A stretch of 64,000 nucleotides of DNA from NCBI GenBank assembly GCA_002633025.1, contig NMRB01001799.1, forward strand, positions 45,428 to 109,427, given 5' to 3'. Origin of the DNA: Notospermus geniculatus. Lineage: Eukaryota; Nemertea; Pilidiophora; Heteronemertea; Lineidae. Numbering within the stretch: the stretch's first letter is position 1; each line of letters starts with the position of its first letter. The translations under genes and the position numbers were made by a program. Below the pieces are notes generated by a model. The model saw only the letters and a program-made list of their open reading frames with translations. It did no database searches and had not been told where the DNA came from. This document shows, in pieces, positions 1 to 11,600 of the stretch.

Positions 1-534
1 TGAGAAACTTTCGAATGTGATCAGCTTAAAATTAGGGCATATGTGTAAAAAAAGGCCATTCTTATCATAAAACATGTAAACACAGGGTGCATCACTAGAA
101 ATAGGGGGCCCACCCATCCTTCCCAGATTAAAAATTCATAGTCAGTTGTCAAGACTTCTTCCAGATTTCATATTTTCCTGGTCAATTTCAAATATTTTGC
201 ACAAAAATGTGGGGTCCAGGCCTGATCCCCCTTAGAACCCAGTGATATTCTACATCAGATGCAACTCCAGTTGCACAGAATAAATAAGTGTGGAATCTCC
301 GTCAGTGCAGACGGGGCTTTAGTTTAGTGGAACTGACTTTACCACTATATGTCACAAAGATTCTGTGACCCCAGTTCTGAATTTACAGAACATTTTATAC
401 CATGTGATATATTTTTACAAGTCTTCTTGTGAATAGCTGTTATGTAGAATCTTCAATGTATGTGCATTATGTATCATTCCGTCCAGTTGACATGAGAAAA
501 TAGTAAACAAATATAGAATATTTCGTTGTCTGCT

Positions 535-653
535 TCATTCAATGAACTTGACAAGGTCTTGAGTGTTCACCAGCTCAACTGTCAGAGATGACAGTGGATC
601 TCCTTGCACGGACACCTCTGCCAGGAAGACACCTGTCGCTTGGGGACAGTGAA
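535..653 (-). CDS. Candidate terminal coding exon of an unidentified gene
   Basis: On the minus strand a possible acceptor (ending TGCAG, 654-658) opens a 119-nt reading frame that runs 38 codons to TGA at 535-537. The peptide is of ordinary amphipathic composition (it contains GVFLAEVSVQGDP and ends DLVKFIE) and does not look like repeat DNA. It lies downstream of the aminotransferase gene in the same orientation, so it could be the last exon of the next gene; the upstream exons would then have to lie inside or beyond the aminotransferase. I do not recognise the family and see no clear AATAAA below the stop. It may be a chance open frame. Confidence 0.25.
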
Positions 654-714
654 CTGCACATTTCTATTACACTACAGGCTCCGCTCATGCAGGGTTAAGG
701 AAAGAATACGTATA

Positions 715-841
715 GGGTCGTATTCATAAAGCGGTTCTATCGTTAGAACCGTCTTAGGCCGGTTCCAAGTATCGTCAATCACTGTACTTGGAACCGGCCT
801 AACTTGGTTCTAACGATAGAACTGCTTTATGAATACGACCC
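715..841. repeat. Palindromic foldback MITE, ATA flanks
   Basis: A 127-bp element starts GGGTCGTATTCATAAAGC and ends with its reverse complement. The arms (about 50 bp each, 715-765 and 785-841) are nearly perfectly complementary around a short loop. ATA directly flanks both ends (712-714 and 842-844), consistent with a short target duplication. No coding capacity. Confidence 0.75.
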
Positions 842-955
842 ATAGGGCCTACCCACTGAGTCTGTGGATGGTGAAGTTCATTCAAAGACAAAGATATTTC
901 TCCCTAGAGGCAACAACGTCGACATATATCCCAACATGAAAAAAAAAGAGATGAA

Positions 956-2610
956 TTTATTCTTAAATTATAACATATTTATTCAATAAAAGAGGAGTGT
1001 AGTAAGGGTCTCAGTAACTAATCCGGGCCGAACATTAATGTTGCGAGTTCTATTTTGCCCAAAATATGGGGGCTATAGCTTCACATGATCACCCCAGTCT
1101 CTCTAACTCAAGGAGCTAATTCAGTGCATCACTTGATCCTTTCAGACCTTTTGAGAGAAGGCCTACACGTACAAAGTGATTTTTCTTCAATAGGACACAC
1201 ACACCGGGAGAAAATCAATTTATAAAAGTGAAATTTCTGTTCATTCTGGCGATGTATCATTACATCCAATATTTTAGGCCTAAAAATACAGTACAGTGTT
1301 CTCAACTTACACAGCAAGAACTTCTGTCAATTTTGTATGTTCCTACCGCAATACCATAAATTATTCAAACTGATCAGATCAACCACCAATTAAGTATCTA
1401 CAGATAACTCCAGCTGTTGTGATATTTTCAAACAGACCCCTAACAAAATACATTTCCCATGCGCCCTATGGAGTCATATTTGTCATCAAATTTTCGGAGT
1501 ATTGTCAATTGAGGTCAGGTTTGGAATGTCTGCTGGCGCAGTGGAGACGTCAACATCCACTCCGCCAATCTGACACCTGGATTTCACCAAGGGCTAGCCA
1601 TCATATTAGAAATTTTTCGGTTTTGTGCTCCCAAAACATTCTCAACTTCATTATCACAGCCGATATGAACCATGCTAAAACCGTGAAAATCAACAACATT
1701 TGACCTAAAATGCAATTAATAACATCAACTGTACCAGCCTATAACAACAGCATAGAGTTATTCTACAATTTACACACCCAGTGACCAGTATTTCTAAAAC
1801 TTGGAAATCTTCAACACCTCTCAGTTTCCACCAGTGAAGTTTACACCAAATGTCCAGTAACCTGTGATGATTATGGCACGTGTACTATTAGGTGAAGGGA
1901 CCCAGTGATTCTGCCAACCTGGTAAAGACTGGTTTGGGTGCTAGGCGACGGTGCCGGATTCTATGCCAGGAAGTGAGGTGGTCCAGGACACCCTTCACAC
2001 GTCACAGAGCTATGAAAAGGTCTGTGATCCTTTGTTACTAACAGCTATCCACCTGACAATTTAACACTTCCACCGAATTCTGTCAAATTTGTTAATACAG
2101 TTAAAAAGTCAAAAAAATTTGAAGAAAATTTCTTCAAATGGTTGACAGCAACCACCTCTGCTCAAATCTTTTTCAACCTAAACAATAAGATGTGAGATAA
2201 GTCTGTCAGAATGGTGTAATGGGAATACCCGGTATTCCTCCTGTCACTGGTGAGGTACAGGGTTCAACCCCCAGTCGGACAACTTCTTATGTGACAGAGA
2301 GTGCATCTCTTTGAGAGCCCAGCTGTACTCTCGGCACTCTGGTTTCCTCCTGCATTATATTCATCCAATATTGTCTCCAGAGCCAAGAGTGGATATTTGG
2401 TGCTAGGGTCACAATTCAATATCTGCCCATACATGTATATCAAGAAATGTGACAGAAGATGCCCGTCTGCTGGGGGTGGAGGAGTGAAGCACAAAATAAA
2501 TGATAACAAAAGGGACAAATTTCTGTGCTTGGTTTCTATTTCATTTGGTTTTTAAAATCCTAAGCTCATAAAGGTTTTAGAATTCACAGTTGCTTAATTT
2601 AGAGATGTTT
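956..2610 (-). other. GPT2: Probable 3' UTR of the aminotransferase gene
   Basis: The stop codon at 2611-2613 is followed on the minus strand by about 1.65 kb with no coding exon, then by two AATAAA signals (complement at 978-983 and 956-961) just ahead of an A/T-rich stretch. This would be the polyadenylation region. The stretch contains a tRNA-derived SINE copy (2203-2353) and, near 1083-1150, a fragment of a second repeat family. Transcript evidence would be needed to fix the end. Confidence 0.4.
2203..2353 (+). repeat. tRNA-derived SINE, family 1
   Basis: Starts CTGTCAGAATGGTGTAATGG (A-box-like) and continues through a B-box-like GGGTTCAACCCCC. It then has a non-tRNA body (CTCTTTGA..., about 2306-2315) and a conserved tail GGCACTCTGGTTTCCTCCTGC. 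About a dozen related copies on both strands of this window share head, body and tail in the same order, which defines the family. Confidence 0.75.
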
Positions 2611-5600
2611 CTACTTGTATTTTGCCATGAATCCTTCGTGAAATGTTTTGAATCTTTGTAGCACCTCTTGTAGTTTCTCGACTGATGGTAGAATAGTCAT
2701 CCTGAAAAATCAGAAAGATACTGTAGACCCCAAAATGTTTATGGCCATTAAATAAAGCTAGCATGTTGAAGAATCACAAATTTTGCACTTTTGAAAAGTG
2801 TAGCACTATTGGTTTTTCGCATAATTTTATGAATTTTTTGCTCAAAGAATTTGATGTTTTCAGGGTAAAACTGGAAAATCCAGAGGGAAAATTTCCGACC
2901 AACCTTAAGTGGTATGTGCCCTCTTTCTGCCCGAATCCGCTGCCGGGAACAACACAAACTCCGGTTTGTTCTAAAAGTTGGAAACAATAGAAGGCATCTG
3001 GTTTCTGTCCTCGCTCCTGTAAACAAAATCAAAATTGCATGAAGTCTCCTGAACTGAACTTATTTTTCGACGTTACGCCAATGAAATCGAAAACACTAAA
3101 ACTGTTGTCAATTTCCTACCTTCGCTTCCAGTATTGCCTTCTCCGGCAGGTGTATTCTGGGAAATGAGTACATGGCACCCTGAACTTCATTACACGTTAC
3201 GCCATCAATCGAGTTAAATAATTTTGTCACCATCTTTGCCTTGGTGTCGAGATCACCCAGGACTTGTCCCTTCTCCTGAAAGAGGAGGAAAATTTCATGT
3301 CAACATCGTTTGTAGGGCTGTCACAGGGTTTGACATAAGCCAAGGCCATTTTCCAAAACACCCTTGCTGGCCCTCTATTCTAATCCAAAGTGATTGTTGT
3401 CCAAGGTCATGGATGGTCAATTTCAGCTAGACCCAGTTTATTAACACATTAATCAAATGAAGGCACACAATAGGCCAAGGGTCAGCCAGCCATGGCCCTA
3501 AACACTTTAGAGGGCCAGCAAGGGTGTTTTGGAAAATGGCCTTGGCTTATGTCAAACCCTGCTGTCAGAGTGGTGCAGTGGAAACAACAGTGCCTGTCAC
3601 CGCTGAGGTCAGGGGTTCAATCTCCAGTCAGACCCACTTTTCACAGAGAAGGCAACTCTCTTTGACAGCACAGGTTTTCTATGGGCACTTCGGTTTTCTC
3701 CTGCTGTACACTGCACTCCCACAATGTTGTCTATAGAGATAATAATAATGTAGTCAGCACTCAGCCCTCTATACAATGTATTAAAGAAAGGTTCAACTGT
3801 GTCTAGACAACTAGCCAACAGATGGCAGCACTTACCTTTTTCCAAAGGTCATAAGATGGATCACCTGGTTTGGGGTGATTTGCAACACAATCCATAGCAA
3901 CCTGTAAAATATGTATTTAGAACAATTAAATTTACAATTTAAAACCACGATTTAATATCCTACCATCAGTGAATTTGATGCTCACTTACCTGTCCTGAAA
4001 TAGTTGGACATAATTTGGCACTAAGAGATTTCGTCAACATGGCGTAGACATCAGGGTTTAAGTTAACGACTTCGCAATATCCACCACGGGCCCCACACCT
4101 GTGGAATACAGAACAAGGGTCAGGCAAGAAATTTGTAACAAACTTTGGCCCTTCTGCAGAGCCGCAGTGGCCCAGAATAGGTGGCACATTTTACCATCCA
4201 AGATGGATCTGGAACTTGCCCAACCATAGACATGCATACAGAACACCTTGCTATTAAGGACACCCAAACTTCAGTCCCAATTTTGGTCATTACCATTCAT
4301 CATGACCTCTGTAATCAGGACACCCCTCAATTAAGGACAGTATCAGTCAGTCACGAAACTCCGTCCAGCTTGATCATATCTGATCAGTCTGACCTCTGAA
4401 ATAAACACACCTCTAAATCAAGGACAGCATCCTTGCTCCAAAAGGTGTCCATAATAGAGAGGTGTACTATACTTACTCTCCCATGTATCCCTTTGAAGTG
4501 GTCATAAATGATGCTAGTTCCATATCCTGATATTTTGGTCCCATTTCCATCATAACTTTCTTGAAGGAGTAAAATGCTGAACCCTTGGCATAAATATTGT
4601 GCTGGTAAACCTAAAAACAAGATGGACGACCGTCAACAGCTTGCAGCTAAGTCAAACGATAATGATATTTGCAAAGTTTTCATAGCACTTTCACTGCAAT
4701 ACAATCTCGACGACGGCGTTCACACCTTTATCTCAGTCTCTCCAGAACACTCAGTTCTCTTTCATTGAACTTACAGACCGGAGAAAACGTGTGTTGTCAG
4801 AATCATCCTCTATATCTAGTAGAGAAGTCGGTCAAGCTGTGAAGGGGGACTCAGTGCGAAATCGTTCCAGAATGTTCCAAAACACCTCACCTCGTCGGCC
4901 AAAATGAAGAGCCCCTCCTCGTGGGCGAACTCGATGACTTCTTCAATGTTCTTCCGTGTGAGTACCTGTCCCGTTGGGTTACCCGGGTTTATAACGACAA
5001 TGGCACGAGGTTTACAGTGACCTCTAGCAGCGTCTAGAGCTCGTCGCAATTCTTTCAGATCCAATCCCCATTGGTTGTCCTCGTTAAGGTAATAATTGAT
5101 CTGAAATTAACATATTATAATGAGGGTCACTAATTTCAATGCTGTGAACCCCTTAATTTTGTAGCCAATAATTTCTGACCAGAAATCGAGCCTGAGACTC
5201 TTGGTTATGAGTCCAACACACCTGCACTGCACCACTGATCTCTCCAAAGTGCCACTACTTTGGCCCTTTTCACATCAATTCCTACTTACCCCATAGGCAT
5301 TAAACTCTGCAATAGATGCCGTATAGAGTGGGTATTGAGGGATTGGGATCATGATCCCTGCACGTTCATCTCCCGATAATCCTGTCATCATCAGTTTAAG
5401 AATTGACTGGAAAATGAGTGAACAATAACGTTAGTCCATGATAAGGAATACAACCACTGACGTACATGTAATGCAGCTGAAGTCCCGAGGGAGGCTTTGT
5501 GAATACGGTCCTCGAATTCTTACCTTGATTCCATCACTGGCGCCCGTACAAAGGAACACGTTGTTGTGGTCACACGGATGGCCGTCCCTCTCTGCTATAT

Positions 5601-8600
5601 ACTGTGCGATATCACGTCTTATGACTTCAATACCTAAACTATTACTGTATGCTCCTGAAAAAATAATCATGATTACATCTATAATGATAAACTGATGCAC
5701 CTTTGAACTAAAGCAAGCAAGAATCTGGCCAATCAGACGTACCTATACTTCCTCCGCCACATCCCGCTAACACTCTCTTCGTTTTATCTTTTACGTCCTG
5801 TGGTAAGTCTGGGTGATCCATGAGGAGTTCTGGCAGTGTCGCGCAGGCAACGACCTAAAACGAGACAAACAACTTGAGACACATAGCCAAAGGAAGACAC
5901 CACAAAATCTGCGAATGAAATAACAGTGGCTTACTTGTCTGATAAATGTGATTGGTGATTGTCCCATGGCATGGGCGTCGCCGATGTTACACCGAATGAC
6001 ATCTGAAAACGGCTTCTCAACACCCTGAAAGAGACGAATACAAACAATAAGGGCCGTATTCACAAAGTGTGATCATCACGTGACTAAGACTTAGATGTGT
6101 GTAACTGTACTAACTAAATGCACACACTTACACCATGCATTTGACGAAGTTACACGCGTCTAAGTCTTAATCGCACGATGATCACCCTTTGTGAATACGG
6201 GCCAATGACTTCACTAGGCTGTCTGAGTACCGGTAGCACAACAGAATTAGAAACATCAGTGACTGTCACTTTTTGGGTTCAATCCCCGATCGGACCATTT
6301 CTTCTTGTGATAGAGTGACTCTGAGTGCAGGTTTTCTTTAGGCACTCTGGTTTCCTCCTGCAGCACATTTGTCCAGATATACATGTAGCCCCATGATGCT
6401 GTATAGGCACTAGGCTCTATCTAAACTCAACCATATTTTTCAACTTTTGGATTTAATTTTGAACTTCATTATCTTCACGATGCCCATATTCTAGAAGCCT
6501 TCTAAAACTCTAAGGTGTCCACTTTTAAGGAAGCTTCTAGAATACGGCCCATAGAGTGTCCCCCCAGCTGAGGTGTTCACAAAGGAAGGTCCCACAAAAA
6601 AGATTCCACTCTAAACAAAAGCTTCGCAGACTCGCCTTCTTAAGTTCATTTTCGATTTCAGCTGCTCGAGCCACGATTGGTCCCCTCACAGCATACTCCA
6701 TCTTTTTAATATGAGGGTTCATGTTTTCGATTGTGACAGCCTTCCGGCTGGGGACAGCATTTTCTGACATCTTGATGACCTTGGTAAGTGGGCGGTGAAA
6801 ATTACGACTAAGGAATCGAAGAGCTGTAACGAAAAGAAGGGAGAGTGGGTGTTGGTGTGGAAGGGCCCAAGGAAAGCCGTGCCATGTGGACCAGCTTCAA
6901 CTAGACCCAAATGAGGAGAACTAAAAAGACTATCCTTGTGGAGAAAACACCTGTTTCCATAGAACAACCCTCCTCCAAGCTGACCATCCACAGTGGGTCT
7001 GGTTTGTTAAAGTCACTAAGCTAAATTCATGAACGACATATAAGTGTGCTGGACTGGCATGAGTTTCTGCCAACTGAACTGCGTAACTAATCCAAGCACT
7101 GCTTATATGACTGTTTACGAAGTTAAAAGCAAAAAATAACCTGGCAGAAAGCCATTAAACAAATGTGTCAAGACCATGACGTAGGCCTAGGTCATGAAAA
7201 TTTGAGGAAGTATGACCCCAGATAATATCATCGATTAAGTCAATAGAAGTGAAATTATCAAAGTGTTGTTTTGTGAGGCATACTGGTACTCTTTACCATG
7301 CTTACCATCAGACTGAGCTGATGTTTTTAGGTGTTGGAGAGTGGCGTTTTTGTCATTATATTGGCTGCAAGGTTTACCATTGACAACCACTATCAGCCAG
7401 TACCAACTGTGTAAGCCAGTTGCTATTCAGCTACAAGATGTCCTCGATTTTCGAAAATTCAGATCGCCCAGACTGTCAACCTGAATTTTTGCATCAATTT
7501 TTCTTAAGTACAGGTTCAGGGCCTTTTGGGTTTGACTGTATAGACCCACATGTTAGCCTATATCGACCCCTTTTGATGAAAAATTTTACTTTGTATGACG
7601 GGCTTAAAAACTTTTGGCACATGGCAATACTCCATGTTCTGAACCTGAATGGCAGTTAGGGAACATGACAAAAGTACAAGTTACCCACCGTGCATATTCA
7701 CTACAAGACAATGCAGTCTATAGAATAGAAATCCTTGTTGTGTGTGAATTCAACAACCCAATTCATGGCAAAATCAAATTGATGTGAATACCAATACCAT
7801 GAAGTGAATGTATTTAGTGCATGTCAGATATGAATATGAATGAACTCCCTCATGTTTTATGAATGACTGACGTACGTATTCATTTAAAATGCCAAACATG
7901 ACATACAGGCCCGGTACATCAAATGACACCTGGCTTATAAATTGAGCTGTTGCTCACCTCATTATTTTGGATTAGGCCTATATTACTGTAAAGCAAGATA
8001 ATTTCGTGGCTGGAAATTTTTGCGAATCAAGAATTATAGACATATTCGCGGGAGGATATTTTCGCGAGACTGTGCCATTTTTTTCTGTTTTTCTTCACAG
8101 ACCGTATATCACTTGCGTGTACTCATATTCGCGACAGGAAATTTTCATGACTAATACACTCTTGCGAAATTCGCGAAAATTTCCTCCACGCGAAATTTTC
8201 CTGCTTTACAGTATATTATGTCACCCGATCTCGCAAAAGTACCCCATGGGCACATGTCGCAGGCTGCTGTCCACTACGACATGTATTGTCAACCTGCAGA
8301 GACATACATTTGATTTCAGCTACTGTGTTGTAAGGCTTCCTTTACATACAAGTATACGGTATACGAAAACGCCGGTTAACAATGGCTTCACAGTCGTGAA
8401 TCCTCTGGAAGCCTTTGTTAACCGGCATTTTCGTATACCGTATACTTCTATGTAACGGAAGCCTAATGAAAGGCTGCTAACCCTTTCCTCAGTTGCGACA
8501 TCACATGATACCACCTACTTTTGCTTGATTGGGTCACCTATGTCTATCAAACTCCTCATTTTTTTTGGATCAAGCATTACATGTACAATTAGCAATCATA

Positions 8601-11600
8601 CTGGCATGAATGACAGTAAATACATGTAGGACAATGTACATGTATATAAATCACAGTCTTTTTTTTATTTTTGGGGCCTCTGAAATGCAAAAAGTGACAA
8701 TGAATTTGATTTATGGTACGCATTTTCAATATGGAACAGGAGAAAAAGGATGTGTTTTTGTTCCAACCGGCACCCAATCCTATTGTTTGGCTACAAGATC
8801 TTTCCATGGTGACAAAGGGTTCTTATTTTGACAATATTTTGGCAACAAAGGAGGGCCACTCATGCCTCAATGATGATGATGATGATGATGATGATGAAGA
8901 ATAACAATTCCTCAATTTTGCATGAGACCAACTTCTTTGAATTTTCATTTAATATACAAGTGATCATCACTTCAACTTCTTGGCTACGAAAGTGAATGGA
9001 CATGAGGTGCTACTACTATCTCTATGTTGTAGCATAGCCCTAGTATAGGCCCCTACTACAGATCCAGGCGGAAAATATCGGACTTTTTACATGATTTACT
9101 GAAAATTAANCCCATAGGCATTAAACTCTGCAATAGATGCCGTATAGAGTGGGTATTGAGGGATTGGGATCATGATCCCTGCACGTTCATCTCCCGATAA
9201 TCCTGTCATCATCAGTTTAAGAATTGACTGGAAAATGAGTGAACAATAACGTTAGTCCATGATAAGGAATACAACCCACTAACGTAATGCAGCTGATGTC
9301 CCGAGGGAGGCTTTATGAAAGGTCCTCGAATTCTTACCTTGATTCCATCACTGGCACCCGTACAAAGGAACACGTTGTTGTGGTCACACGGATGGCCGTC
9401 CCTCTCTGCTATATACTGTGCGATATCACGTCTTATGACTTCAATACCTAAACTATTACTGTATGCTCCTGAAAAAATAATCATGATTACATGTATAATG
9501 ATAAACTGATGCACCTTAACTAAAGCAAGCAAGAATCTGGCCAATCAGACGTACCTATACTTCCTCCGCCACATCCCGCTAACACTCTCTTCGTTTTGTC
9601 TTTTACATCCTGTGGTAAATCTGGGTGATCCATGAGGAGTTCTGGCAGTGTCGCGCAGGCAACGACCTAAAACGAGACAAACAATGTGAGACACACAGCC
9701 AAAGGATGACACCATAAAATCTGCGAATGAAATAACAGTGGCTTACTTGTCTGATAAATGTGATTGGTGATTGTCCCATGGCATGGGCGTCGCCGATGTT
9801 ACATCGAATGACGTCTGAAAACGGCTTCTCAACACCCTGAAAGAGACGAATACAAACAATAAGGGCCGTATCCACAAAGTGTGATCATCGCGTGACTAAG
9901 ACTTAGATGCGTGTAACTGTACTAACTAAATGCACACACTTACACCATGCATTTGACGAAGTTACACGCGTCTAAGTCTTAATCGCACGATGATCACCCT
10001 CTGTGAATACGGGCCAATGACTTCACTAGGCTGTCTGAGTACCGGTAGCACAACAGAATTAGAAACATCAGTGACTGTCACTTTTTGGGTTCAATCCCCG
10101 GTCGGACCAATTCTTCTTGTGATAGAGTGACTCTCAGTGCAGGTTTTCTTCAGGCACTCCGGTTTCCTCCTGCGGCACATTTGTCCACATTCATGTAGCC
10201 CCATGATGCTGTATACGACTAGGCTCTATCTAACCTCAACCATATTTTTCAACTTTTGGATTTAATTTTGAACTTCATTATCTTCACGATGCCCGTATTC
10301 TAGAAGCCTTCTAAAACTCTAAGGTGTCCACTTTAAGCTTTTGTATTCTGCCCTGCAAACAATAGCTAAAGGTAAACCTTAGAGTTAAGGAACTTAGAAT
10401 ACGGCCCATAGAGTGTCCTCCCAGCTGAGGTGTTCACAAAGGAAGGTCCCACAAAAAAGATTCCACTCTAAACAAAAGCTTCGCGGACTCGCCTTCTTAA
10501 GTTCATTTTCGATTTCAGCTGCTCGAGCCACAATTGGTCCCCTCACAGCATACTCCATCTTTTTAATATGAGGGTTCATGTTTTCGATTGTGACAGCCTT
10601 CCGGCTGGGGACAGCATTTTCTGACATCTTGATGACCTTGGTAAGTGGGCGGTGAAAATTACGACTAAGGAATCGAAGAGCTGTAATGAAAAGAAGGGAG
10701 AGTGGGTGTTGGTGTGGAAGGGCCCAAGGAAAGCCGTGCCATGTGGACCAGCATCAACTAGACCCAAATGAGGAGAACTAAAAAGACTATCCTTGTGGAG
10801 AAAACACCTGTTTCCATAGAAACTTAACATAAAATAACCCTCCTCCAAGCTGACCATCCACAGTGGGTCTGGTTTGTTAAAGTCACTAAGCTAAATTCAT
10901 GAACGACATACATGTATAAGTGTGCTGGACTGGCATGAGTTTCTGCCAACTGCGTAAACTACTCCAAGCACTGCTTATATTACTGTTTACAAAGTTAAAA
11001 GCAAAAAATAACCTGGCAGAAAGCCACAATCAAATGTGTCAAGACCATGACGTAGGCCTAGGTCATGAAAATTTGAGGAAGTATGACCCCAGATAATATC
11101 ATCGATTTTAAAAGTCAATAGAAGTGAAATTATCAAAGTGTTGTTTTGTGAGGCATACTGGTACTCTTTACCATGTTTACCAACAGATTGAGCTGATGTT
11201 TTTAGGTGTTGGAGAGTGGCGTTTTTGTCACTATATTGGCTGCAAGGTTTACCATTTGACAACCACTACCAGCCAGTACCAACTGTGTAAGCCAGTTGCT
11301 ATTCAGCTACAAGATGTCCTCGATTTTCGAAAATTCAGATCGCCCAGACTGTCAACCTGAATTTTGCATCAATTTTTCTTAAGTACAGGTTCAGGGCCTT
11401 TTGGGTTTGACTGTATAGACCCACATCAGGGTTCAAAGTTCATGACCATCTGGTCTAAAATGCGACCTGGATTTTGCTCTGTGCGACCCAAAAATTTCAT
11501 GTCCTAATGCATTTTGTATTGTGTGTGACTTGATTTTTTGGCCTATTCGACCAAAATCTGCTTTTTCAGAATATGAACTTTGATCCCTGCACATGTTAGC

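Noticed and set aside
8006-8455. 149-codon frame on the plus strand
   Set aside because: Spans two polymorphic MITEs that the other allele lacks.
5290-10680. Two tandem alanine aminotransferase genes
   Set aside because: The second copy is truncated at a contig edge, lacks exons 7-13 and its own first exon, and aligns through the introns; alleles explain it better.
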